Source: Chionoecetes opilio (Eukaryota; Arthropoda; Malacostraca; Decapoda; Majidae). From it: a stretch of DNA of 64,000 nt. A program made the translations under genes and the position numbers. The stretch lies in assembly GCA_016584305.1 (NCBI GenBank), contig JACEEZ010011608.1, positions 10,001-74,000 on the forward strand. Reading direction: 5' to 3'. Below the pieces are notes generated by a model, which saw nothing but the letters and a program-made list of their open reading frames with translations, was not told the origin of the DNA and made no database searches. Positions 1 through 9,288 of this stretch are shown one piece after another. How positions within the stretch are numbered: position 1 is the stretch's first letter; every line of letters starts with the position of its first letter.

Positions 1-38
1 CTTCATTTGTGTAAGAAACGTTCTCTTTATTAAAAAAA

Positions 39-40
<2 letters not shown>

Positions 41-76
<36 letters not shown>

Positions 77-160
77 TAGTAGTAGTGGAAATAGTAGTAG
101 TAGTAGTAGTGGTAGCAGTGGTAGTAGTGACACGGTAGGAAAAGAAACATCCGTAATAAT

Positions 161-192
<32 letters not shown>

Positions 193-215
193 CAATAATA
201 ATAATAACAATACGG
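41..215. repeat. (GTA)n and (ATC)n/(AAT)n microsatellites
   Basis: An imperfect GTA triplet run fills about 41-130. It is followed by ATC and AAT triplet runs at about 162-210. No coding signal is seen; open frames here are homopolymeric shadows. Confidence 0.9.
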
Positions 216-290
216 TAGAACTAGAAAACTCTCCACATAGCTGTTCCGTAAATGGTGAACGCACGCACTTGTCATTTATCAAACCCTATT

Positions 291-315
291 TTGCACCTAC
301 GTATAAGCACGTCGT

Positions 316-371
<56 letters not shown>

Positions 372-468
372 ACAGCAGTGACATCAATACCTTGTCTTGT
401 CTGCTGATAGCATAAAGACAGGTTATATCTAAGAACATAAAGTTTGCACCTACGTATAAGCACGTCGT

Positions 469-518
<50 letters not shown>

Positions 519-590
519 ACAGCAGTGACATCAATACCTTGTCTTGTCTGCTGATAGCATAAAGACAGGTTATATCTAAGAACATAAAGA
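291..590. repeat. Tandem duplication of a ~150-bp unit with (CA)n core
   Basis: Two nearly identical units (about 291-443 and 444-590) each consist of a TTGCACCTACGTATAAGC head, a (CA)n core, and a tail ending in AAGAACATAAAG. They differ mainly in CA-repeat length, so the duplication is recent or homogenised. Confidence 0.9.
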
Positions 591-591
591 A

Positions 592-595
<4 letters not shown>

Positions 596-633
<38 letters not shown>

Positions 634-651
634 CCTGCCACACACTTTCTT

Positions 652-722
<71 letters not shown>

Positions 723-746
723 ACTGACACACACACACACACACAC
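596..746. repeat. (CT)n and (CA)n microsatellites
   Basis: Two long CT runs (about 596-630 and 654-720) are followed by a short CA run at 727-746. No gene is seen from here to about 6700. Confidence 0.9.
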
Positions 747-979
747 CTTGACATGCTGCCAGCCAAACACGCAGCATTCCTCCTAACACATTGAGCTCAC
801 CTCACAACACTCAAAGAAACATTAACACCAACATTCAATAACTATGACAACCATAATAGTAGTACAATAGTGAAAGCATGAGGTAAACTATATTCATCTA
901 GTCCTCGTTACACCACCAATAAAATAGATGGTTACTTGTTAAACTGGAGAATAGTAAAAAATAACCAGAACGATCATTG

Positions 980-1083
980 AAGAAGTTGAGGCAATGGATA
1001 GAGATAGTTGGACTGTTAGAAGCGTATCATCGGCCGTCTAACTTAGCTCATAGATAGTTAGAAGCGTATTATCGGCCGTCTAA
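980..1083 (+). mobile_element. Non-LTR retrotransposon 3'-end fragment (left half, internally duplicated)
   Basis: The plus strand reads [11 protein letters not shown] before degenerating. This resembles the extreme C-terminus of non-LTR reverse transcriptase ORFs, where a conserved D-R-x-x-W-(K/R)-R motif sits near the stop. The tail (GAAGCGTATCATCGGCCGTC) is present twice, at about 1020-1040 and 1060-1080. Related copies occur at 38319-38400 (+) and 52535-52665 (-). The right half of this copy appears to resume at about 2420. Confidence 0.6.
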
Positions 1084-1087
1084 ACTA

Positions 1088-2419
1088 CCGTAGATAACAG
1101 TCAAGTCGCCACCTGCAGTCATGTCGCCAGCCGCCATATATTACGAATTATAGCATTACTACTGATTTTTATGTGCCACTAGCCGCAAAGCCGCCCTCCG
1201 GGCGGACTTTTTGGCTAGCTCCTGCGGAGGGCTATTGGTGGGCCGGCCCACCAAACACTGACCAGACTCTCCAGATAGCCCCTTCCAACTTTCATGAAAT
1301 CATGGATGTAGAAATGTATATTAACGCCAACCCATTCACATCACCCCCAACCCATTCACTCACCCATTACCCATCACCCCACACCCATTCACTCACCCAT
1401 TACCCATCACCCCCCACCCATTCACTCACCCATTACCCATCACCCCCCACCCATTCACTCACCCATTACTCATCACCCCCCACCCATTCACTCACCCATT
1501 ACCCATCACCCCCTACCCATTCACTCACCCATTACCCATCACCCCCCACCCATTCACTCACCCATTACCCATCACCCCCACCCATTCACTCACCCATTAC
1601 CCATCACCCCCCACCCATTCACTCACCCATTAACCATCACCACACACCCATTCACTCACCCATTACCCATCACCCCCAACCTATTCCCTCACCCATCACC
1701 CATCACCCCCACCCATTCACTCACCCATCACCCCACACCCATTACCCATCACCCCACCCATTCACTCACCCATTACCCATCACCCTACATCAAGGTTTCC
1801 TCAATTCTCGCAAGCCACTTTTTTTTCCACAATTCTCGCTAATAGGCTGCTAAAAAAAAAAAAAAAAAAAAAAGTGATCGGATCATCTCATAAGTGGGCT
1901 TAAAACCTTCCCCTGGTCGACCCGATTCCAAAACTGTGCCATATGAGGGGATTCCGCCGCAGGGGGCGGCACCCAGAGCGGACAGACAGACACACACACA
2001 CACACACACACACTTTCGCTTATATTATTATAGACTGAAGATGATACACAGTAGTTTATATCATGACTGTATAATCTACTCTGTTTCAGCGTTGTTTTAT
2101 GCTTTGTAGCTGCAAGTATATACGGTTTCAAATTTCACTACGCGGTTTTTTTTCGGGCGACGAAGACAGCGGTACGACACTCAGTAAATAAACACTAGAT
2201 GGCGACTCTACTGTTGGTAGCCACTTCGTAGATATTTTTGTAATTTGTTCATTTATAGCCCTACTATGACACAGATGAAGACACAAAATGACACAGACTC
2301 TCCAGATAGCCCCTTCTAACTTTCCTGAAATCATAGATGTAGAAATGTAAGTATTAACGCCACCACACGTCTGTAAACAGAAAAAAAAATTGTCCTGGCG
2401 ACTTTACTGTTATCTACGG
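1088..2419. mobile_element. 1.33-kb element with 23-bp terminal inverted repeats
   Basis: The left end (1088-1110, CCGTAGATAACAG...) and right end (2397-2419) are inverted copies over 23 bp with one mismatch. Inside, a ~65-bp segment near the left end (1262-1330) recurs directly near the right end (2290-2360). The interior holds a 30-bp minisatellite, a poly-A run and a (CA)n run, and no transposase. The element splits an old retroelement fragment whose two halves flank it. The superfamily is not recognised and the target-site duplication is unclear. Confidence 0.5.
1332..1790. repeat. ~30-bp minisatellite
   Basis: About 15 imperfect copies of a unit built from CCCATTCACTCACCCATTAC and CATCACCCC. 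The open frame across it only encodes T-H-S-L-T-H-Y-P-S-P repeats and is a by-product of the repeat. Confidence 0.9.
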
Positions 2420-2475
2420 CAGCTCATAAGATACTATGGGAAAATCTGACGTTAAACAGAAAGAAGAAACAAGAA
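2420..2475 (+). mobile_element. Right half of the interrupted retroelement 3' end
   Basis: The segment GCTCATAAGATACTATGGG followed by a GACGTTAAACAGAAAGAAG-like stretch matches the downstream part of the repeat copies at 38353-38400 and 52540-52590. The family sequence therefore continues here after the 1088-2419 insertion. Confidence 0.5.
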
Positions 2476-2729
2476 TAAATATAATATAACCTAACAAAAA
2501 AAAGGCAGGATTTATAGAGAAACGGGAGGTGCTAATCGATTCATGGAGATTATAAATAGGTCATAATTATATAGGAGCTTCAAGTTATCGCCTAATAGAT
2601 TGCTTACTAGTTTTTTAAGAGGGTAGAGAGAGGAGGCCTGTAGTGTTGTCACGTAACATTCAACTGTGTAAGCCTAAAATATACATGGATGACCTTACTG
2701 TTTCAATCTGTATCCTACTGTGTCTATCC

Positions 2730-3863
2730 GTGTGTGTGTGGGTGTGTGTGGTGGGTGGGTGGGTGTGTGTGTGTGTGTGGGTGTGGTGGGTGTGTTGTGT
2801 GTGGGGTGGGGTGTGGGTGGGTGTTGGTGTGTGTGTGTGTGTGTGGTGGGTGTGGGTGTGTGGGTGGGTGGGTGTGGGTGGGTGTGGTGTGTGGTGTGTG
2901 TGTGTGTGGGTGGGTGGGTTGTGTTGGGTGTGGTGTGTGTGTGGGTGGTGTGGGTGGGGTGGGTGGGTGGGTGTGTGGTGTGTGGTGTGGTGTGGGTGTG
3001 TGGTGGGTGGGTGGTTGTGTGTTGGTGGTGTGGTGGGTGTGGTGTGTTGGGGGGTGTGGGTGGTGTGGGTGTGTGTGGTGGGTGGGTGGGTTTGTGTGTG
3101 TGGGTGTGTTGGTTGTGGTGGTGTGGGTGTGGTGTGTGGTGTGGGTGGTGTGTGTGGGGGTGTGTGGGTGGGGTGTGGGTGGGTGTTGGGTGTGGTGGTG
3201 TGTGTGGTGGGTGTGGGTGTGTGTGTGTGGGTGGGTGTTGGGTGGGTGTTGTGTGGTGTGTGTGGTGGGGTGTGGGTGGTGTGTTGGGTGGGGTGTGGGT
3301 GGTGTGGGTGGGTGGGGTTGGGGTGGTGTGTTGGGTGTGGGGGGGTGGGTGGGTGTGGGTGGGTGGGTGTGTGGTGTGGGTGTGTTGGGGTGGGTGGGTG
3401 GTTGTGGGTGGGGGGTGGGTGTGGGGTGGTGGGTGGGTGTGGTGGGTGTGTGTGGGTGTGGTGTGGGTGGGTGTTGGTGTGGTGGGTGTGTGTGGGTGTG
3501 GGTGGGTGTGTGGTGGGTGGTGGGTGTGGGTGGGTGGGTGTGGGTGTGGGTGTGTTGTGGTGGTGTGTGGTGTGGTGTGTGGTGTGGGGTGGGTGTGGGT
3601 GGGTGTTGGGTGGTGGGTGTGGTGGGTGGGTGTGTGGGTGGGTGGTGGGTGGGGTGTGGGTGGGTGGGTGTGTGTGTGGGTGGGTGTGGTGGGTGTGGGT
3701 GGGTGTGTGGGTGTGGGTGGGTGGTGTGGTGGTGTGTGGGTGGTGTGGGTGGGTGGGTGTGTGTGTGGGTGTGTGTGTGTGTGTGTGTGTGGTGTGTGTG
3801 TGTGGTGTGTGTGGTGTGTGTGTGTGTGTGTGTGGTGTGGGTGTGGTGGTGTGTGTGTGTGTG

Positions 3864-3898
<35 letters not shown>

Positions 3899-4450
3899 GT
3901 GGGTGTGTGTGTTGTGTGTGTGTGTGTATATAGTGTGTGTGGGTGTGTGTATGTGTGTGTTGGTGGGTGTGTGGGTGTGGGTGGGTGTGGGTGTGTGTGT
4001 GTGTGTGTGGGTGTGGGTGTGTGTTGTGGGGTGTGTTTGTGTGTGTGTGTGGGTGTTGGGTGGGTGTGGGTGGGGTGTGGTGTGTGGTGTGTTGGGTGTG
4101 TGGTGTGGGTGGTGTGTGTGTGTGGTGTGTGTGTGTGTGTGTGTGTGGGTGTGGTGTGTGTGTGTGGGTGTTGTGTGTGTGTGGGGGGTGTGGGTGTGGT
4201 GGGTGGGTGTGGGTGTGTGGGTGGTGGGTGTGTGTGAGTGTGTGTGTGTGTGTGGGTGTGTGTGTGGGTGTTGTGTGGGTGTGGTGTGGTGGTGTGTGTG
4301 GGTGGGTGTTGGGTTGGTGTGGGTGTGTGTTGGGTGGGTGTGGGTGGGTGTGTGTATGTGGGGGTGTGGGTGTGGGTGTTGGGTGTGTGTGGGTGGGTGT
4401 GTGTATGTGGGGGTGTGGGTGTTGGGTGGGTGTGTGTGGGGGGGGGGGGT
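2730..4450. repeat. 1.7-kb G/T-only degenerate repeat
   Basis: The plus strand is almost purely G and T, made of mixed GTGTGT, GGTG, GGGTG and GTTG runs. There are only a handful of A residues and I see no C. The mixture of alternating purine-pyrimidine and G-run sequence is compatible with Z-DNA or G-quadruplex formation. The very long open frames on both strands are composition artefacts (V/C/G/W or H/T/P only). Confidence 0.95.
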
Positions 4451-4487
4451 TATCCGCTGTGGCCGGAAGATTTAAATGGAACATGTT

Positions 4488-4875
4488 TACAGAGAAAGAG
4501 AGAAAAAAAGGGAAAAAAAAGCTGGATATGTTTACCGAGAACGAGAGAAAAAAAAGAGAAAAAAGCTGGATAACGTAATTTTGTATAGTTGTCTCTAATT
4601 AACAAGTGAGGATTCAGAAGGTTTTAATGCAATATATTTACAGAGAAAGAGAGAAAAAAAGAGACAAAAGGTGGATAACATTCCTTTTCTCTCTCTCTAA
4701 TTGACAAGTGTGGATGAAAAGAGAGAAAAAAGGTGGATAACATTAATTTTCTCTCTCTCTAATTGACAAGTGAGGATGAAAAAAGGGAAAAAAAGATAAC
4801 AAATTTTTTCTCACTTTCTTTTCTCTCTTTTTCTCTCTCTCTCTTTCTCTCTAATTGACAAGTGAGGATGAGGAG
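4488..4875. repeat. GA-rich degenerate tandem repeat
   Basis: About four or five diverged units combine GAGAAAGAGAGAAAAAAAG-type runs, GCTGGATAACAT, a CTCTCTCT run and AATTGACAAGTGAGGAT. No coding potential is seen. Confidence 0.75.
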
Positions 4876-5024
4876 GGATTTCTGGTGGCACATTACTACA
4901 TTGACACCTTTAGTTGAGGGTCTAAAGTGATGAATGGTTCCGTTGGGGGATTGGAAGCGTTTTTTAAGTGATATTAACGACTGTAGATAACAAAGTATTA
5001 TAGGAAGGTAACAGAATAACTTAA

Positions 5025-5182
5025 TATCACCTAACCTAACCTAACCTAATAACCTAATATCACCTAACCTAACCTAACCTAATATCACCTAACCTAACCT
5101 AATATCACCTAACCTAACCTAACCTAACCTAATTTCACCAAACCAAATTAACCCTAACCTAGTCTAACCTAACCTAACCTGT
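5025..5182. repeat. Interstitial (CCTAA)n, arthropod telomere-type repeat
   Basis: Runs of CCTAA (TTAGG on the other strand) are interrupted by AATATCA spacers. TTAGG is the ancestral arthropod telomere unit. The flanks are ordinary genomic sequence, so this is interstitial rather than a chromosome end. Confidence 0.85.
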
Positions 5183-5219
5183 CTTTACTTTAATATTGAT
5201 ACTTTTTTATTAGTATTAT

Positions 5220-5530
5220 TTCATTATTATTTCTTTATTTTATTATTTATTATTTTATTATTAAATTTTATTATTATTTTATTATCGAGATTACTCTGGA
5301 ATTGAGGAGCAGGAGCAGAAGAGGGAGGAGGAGAAGAGGGAGGAGAAGGAGGAGGAGGAGAGGCAAAAAGAGGAACACGAAAGAGGAGGAAAAAGGCCGA
5401 CTTAGTGATTGATACTCCATTGCTTTCTTCTCTGTACTTGAACGATAAATTTTGCACCGAATATCAACTCGAAATCAATTATGGATCTTAACTTCACACG
5501 GCTACGTTTTTACTGCGACTTACTGCACGA

Positions 5531-5575
<45 letters not shown>
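5220..5575. repeat. AT-rich, GGA-rich and (GA)n low-complexity stretches
   Basis: An ATT-rich stretch (about 5220-5290), a GGA-rich stretch (about 5320-5380) and a pure (GA)n run (5536-5574) follow one another. From 5575 to about 6100 I see no recognisable gene. Confidence 0.8.
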
Positions 5576-5577
<2 letters not shown>

Positions 5578-6109
5578 CAAAGGCATGAAATAAGGTACTA
5601 ACATGAAATAGAAATCAACAACACCATACCAGCGAGTTATATTTAGGTGTGTTTATGTGTGCCAGCAAGATAGGCTAAACATAACCTATGGGTAAATATA
5701 TGAATAGCTACATAACACATAGTTGACATACTTAGAGCGCTTCCTAGATACTCAACACGCTTCTAAATCAAATTAATTAATCATATGAAATACATTGAAC
5801 TGACAAACATTATGGAAATTGGTGTCCGGAGAAACGGGAGGCGATGCAAATCAGCTGATCGGAGGCGAGCAGAGGGGGTGTGGCGAGCTGACAGCCTCCA
5901 CGGACCACAGACATACGCCCACAACAGTCTTATAGGTCTACACAGTGCGTATATTCTCCCTTACCCATGATCTACGTAAACCCATATCCCTAGAGCAGCC
6001 CCATGATAGCCAGGACTCCTATGGTAACGCAAAAATAATATTAAATAACGTAAATTTAATAACGTATAAATAGAGGTTACTTCCCACCTTGGTTTTGCTG
6101 CGGGGCGAT

Positions 6110-6715
6110 GACACAAGAAGCAACACATTTAATTAACTTTAACACACCAACAGATACCTACACCACGATGTTGTCACTTGTCATGCAATTCTGCCTAACC
6201 CATGTCCCTACAGCACCCCTACAGACACCCCTGCTCACGCCCCCTGCAGGCACAGAGTTAGCGATGCTGCGGCGAGAGAACGTGAGAACACAAGGACACC
6301 ACACTTTAACACACCTATACTGATACCTCCACTCATATATGGTTCTGTCACTTATCATGCAATTCTCCCTGACCCATGTCCCTAGAACACCCCTATAGAC
6401 ACCGACGACCCCCTGCAGGCTCAAGTTAGGGTTAGTTAGTTAGTTAGAGTTAGAGTCAAGTTAGAGTTAGCGTTGCTGTGGAGGAGGCTGGAGGGGAGGG
6501 AGTCAGTAATTAACACAGCCACGTACAGTAACACCTACACTACGGTTCTGTCACTTGTCATGCAATTAAATTCCCTAACCTATGCCCCTACAACATCCCT
6601 ACAGACACTCACGCCCCCCTGCAGGCTCAAATTAGAGAAAGAGTTAGAGTCAAGTTAGGAGTCAAGTTAGAGTTAGCGTTGCTGTGGAGGGGAGGAGGGG
6701 AGGAAGTCAGTTATT
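6110..6715. repeat. Three diverged ~190-bp direct repeats in slo intron 1
   Basis: Three successive units share AATTAAC or ACACACC heads, a TTCTGTCACTTGTCATGCAA core, a CCCATGTCCCTACA block, a CCCCCTGCAGGC block and a tail GAGTTAGCGTTGCTGTGGAG. The third ends about 20 bp from the slo exon 1 splice donor. Short GTTAGTTAGTTAG runs separate units two and three. Confidence 0.7.
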
Positions 6716-6737
6716 AACACAGGCATATAACACTTAC

Positions 6738-7079
6738 CAGAATTCTGCCCGTGGTGGTCTGGCCCGAGATCAGCTCCCCCGCCCAGTCCTTCGCCTCCGT
6801 CACGAAGTTTCCCTCCATCAGGTTCTTGGGCTTGGGCTGGCCGGGGGGCTGTCCCTGCTGCGCGAGGAGCTTGTCCTTCTCCTGCTGCTTTTGATAGTCG
6901 CTGGGATCCCTGTTCCGGCAGCACAAGAAGGAGAAGGCCCGCCATATCAGAACGATGAAGATCCCCGCTAGGAACGTGAAGATACTCGACAGCAAGAAGC
7001 ACCACCATTTTCGATCATTTAGACAGTCTGCCTGTAAGAGCTCGGTGGGGGAATCCGGGTCGTCGGACATCGTTACCAC
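6738..7079 (-). CDS. slo: Slowpoke BK channel alpha subunit, first coding exon
   Basis: This exon encodes 114 residues from the start codon at 7079 to a consensus donor (CTG|GTAAGTG) at 6738/6737, ending in phase 0 after G-R-I-L. The protein has an acidic N-terminus, one hydrophobic segment at about residues 25-49 (W-W-C-F-L-L-S-S-I-F-T-F-L-A-G), a C-C-R motif, a Gln/Pro-rich loop, and the diagnostic T-E-A-K-D-W-A-G-E-L-I-S-G-Q. This matches the S0 helix and S0-S1 loop of calcium- and voltage-activated potassium channels of the plasma membrane. A second Met at residue 4 is an alternative start. No further slo exon is seen in 1-6736, so intron 1 runs past the left edge. The identity rests on the recognised motif. 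Confidence 0.93.
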
Positions 7080-7269
7080 TGCATGTCACTCCGCCTGCCA
7101 GTCAGATGATGACAGTGTTGCATTAAAGCACAGTGTGTATTGTCTATCACATCGTTAGGTTAATGCAAGAGTGACTTCCTCTCAGGACAGCCGACGGTAC
7201 TGCCCGACCCATGGCACGGCGGCAACTCGCCCTCCTTCGGGATGCTGAGAGCCAAAATCAATAGACACT

Positions 7270-7580
7270 CCGCCCACCAATGGCGAGGCGAGGCGCAAGG
7301 CACGTCACACCTGTGTTGCGGTGACGTCGTGGCTGTGGTGGTGATGGTGTTGCGGGATATAACTAATCCCTATCACAACATCACTTCTATTGATGCTTCA
7401 TATTTACGTTCTATCACTTCATTTACACTTATCTTTTCCACCATTATTTCTGTAGTAATCTATATTTTCTGCAGTGTTTATGTGGTGACGTCATAGCTGG
7501 GCGTCCAATGGGAGGCGTGTGTCTGCCTGGCACTGCGCGAGGCACCAATGGCACCGTCCTGGCACTGTGACGTAGTAATG
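7270..7580 (-). promoter_or_regulatory. CCAAT/CRE-rich putative slo promoter region
   Basis: Upstream of the slo start lie a perfect CRE palindrome TGACGTCA (7486-7493) and two near matches (7322-7329 TGACGTCG; 7568-7575 TGACGTAG). Three CCAAT boxes lie at 7277-7281, 7505-7509 and 7545-7549, two of them in the context ACCAATGGC. Drosophila slo is known to be CREB-responsive, so CREs here are plausible. The transcription start and the assignment to slo are inferred from position. Confidence 0.45.
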
Positions 7581-7639
7581 CCTCCGCCACTCACAGCCTC
7601 GCCTGCTGTAAATAACACGGCGTCATGATCTCAGATTTA

Positions 7640-8126
7640 GAACTGTATTTGCATTGAAGGTAATAATAAATTCATGTTATCGAACTATCAAACTCAGCGA
7701 CCCCAGGATATCATTGTTATCCTACCTAGACTTTGATATAGCAAAACTATGACTGTTGTTCTTATAGCTCAAAGTTTTAAGCTATCCAAAATACATTGAA
7801 AAACAAGTTACAACCTGCTTCCTTATTTTCTTCCTATGTTCTTAAGTTTGAAAGCCCAATATAGATCACAATAGACGCAAGATACTCATTAATAGCTTAA
7901 AGATCAATCGTAGATCAGCATTCCTATAATAAATAAAAATAATAAAATAAACAACAATAATAAAACCAGGCAACTGTCCCGTAGTGGAAACCTGTGATGG
8001 TGTTGCCGTGTTAGCCATATATAGTTAATCATCTCTCAATTTTACCACAACTACGCATCACAACAAGTCTACAAGTGATAGCAGGACTTATTATAGCCTC
8101 ATACACCCTGACATATCTTCCCGCCC
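7640..8126. other. Intergenic stretch, nothing recognised
   Basis: This AT-rich sequence lies between the slo 5' region and the first possible ash2 leader exon. No gene, RNA or clear repeat was identified. Confidence 0.5.
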
Positions 8127-8267
8127 ATGTTAGGACGCCCGTGGGAGGAGAATCGCCCACCAACACCTGACTCGCCTCATGTGGGGGAAAACTTTAGTGA
8201 TGGCATTGTAAGATATCAAGTTCATTACACGTTCCAGTTTGAGACGGAAGACCCAGCCATCAGACAG
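8127..8267 (+). other. Possible untranslated leader exon of ash2 with an upstream ORF
   Basis: A 47-codon open frame starts at 8127 and runs into a perfect donor (CAG|GTAAGT) at 8267/8268. Splicing to the next acceptor (9198) would close this frame at 9207-9209, a few bases past the ash2 ATG at 9200. It therefore cannot extend the ASH2 protein, but could be a 5' UTR exon whose uORF overlaps the main start. There is no transcript evidence. Confidence 0.3.
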
Positions 8268-8329
8268 GTAAGTGTGGGTACAGATTAGGTGGTATAAGGT
8301 GATGAGATTGATGCTATGGGACGGTTACA

Positions 8330-8540
8330 GGGAGTTTCGTACACAAGTTGTTTCGTACCCAGGTTTTGTTAGTTGTTTCGTACACTGATTTTGAGTATTT
8401 TGAGCTATTTTCGTACATACCTGGTGTCGTTTCGTAACTCTAGTAGTCAAGTTCAACTCTGAGCTGAGTGTACGAAACGACTATGGTTTCATATAGACTA
8501 CGAAACAACTTTGGTGTACGAAACAACTTTTGTACGAACT
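8330..8540. repeat. Imperfect inverted repeats of GTTTCGTAC / GTACGAAAC
   Basis: Several GTTGTTTCGTAC copies at 8333-8425 face GTACGAAACAAC copies at 8470-8530, so the region could fold as a loose hairpin. It may be a degenerate MITE. Confidence 0.45.
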
Positions 8541-8661
8541 GACTGCACCCCTATGAGACTATCCATTATATCCTGCTGGTAAAGGGTAAATATTAGGCAG
8601 AACTGGGCTCTCTCATCATTACGCTTACTAATATCGGGACAAGTTTTTTGGGTATTGTTCC

Positions 8662-8991
8662 AGATGAACATCGAATTCATTTTGGTGGTCGAAACTATTT
8701 TTTTCTGGTGATTTTTAGCGTTTTGAATTAATCTGCTAACCGGTTTCTGTCGCAAATCTTCTTTTTTTTATTTTAAAGTTAGGTAAAGGTTAGGTTAGGT
8801 ATATATTTGGTTAGGTTAGGTATAGGTTAGGTTCAATTAGTTTTTTTGTCATTTTTGTTGCAAATTACTATAAAAAAAAAAAATAATAATAATGATTGGC
8901 GACAGAAACGGTTAGCAGATTAATTCAAAACACATAAAAACTTACCAGAAAAAAATATTTTCGTCCACCAATGGGAGTTCAGTGTTCATCT
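8662..8991. mobile_element. Fold-back MITE, ~330 bp
   Basis: Arms of about 90 bp (8662-8754 and 8898-8990) are inverted copies containing GATGAACA, GGTGG(A/T)CGAAA, TTTTGAATTAATCTGCTAAC and TTTCTGTCGC. The loop holds several GGTTAGGTTAGG-like stretches. One arm recurs at 50940-51040, so this is a dispersed family. Confidence 0.7.
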
Positions 8992-9199
8992 GGAAATTTA
9001 CCGTTAGATTACCCAATCAATTCCCAGGTTAGGTTAGTGAACTAGCAGGGAGGTCGGAAGGCTATGTCAGGAGACTATTGGTCAATAGGTAGTATTGGTT
9101 GAAACTGCATATTTACCCGTTTTTTAAGAATACTACGATACAAGGCTAAAATGGTGAAAATATACATCTCATGTAATATTATCTTAACTACTTTTCAGG

Positions 9200-9288
9200 A
9201 TGGATTATGATTCGGATGACAATGAGATGCTTGAGTCGGGCGTGGCGGATGGGGGGGAGAAGGGCGGCCTGTCCTCATGTGGCTACTG
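9200..9288 (+). CDS. ash2: ash2 coding exon 1
   Basis: This exon follows a TTTTCAG acceptor. It starts [10 protein letters not shown], is acidic, and ends inside the codon for the second Cys of the C-G-Y-C zinc motif. The donor is CTG|GTGAGG. The start lies in a good context (GGATGG). Confidence 0.75.

Noticed and set aside
2643..4578. Very long open frames on both strands across the G/T tract
   Set aside because: They consist only of V/C/G/W or H/T/P residues and exist because stop codons cannot form in G/T-only DNA.
8127..8267. Upstream open frame as the true N-terminus of ASH2
   Set aside because: Splicing into the next exon would hit a stop in its frame, while the ATG at 9200 reads directly into the conserved zinc finger.
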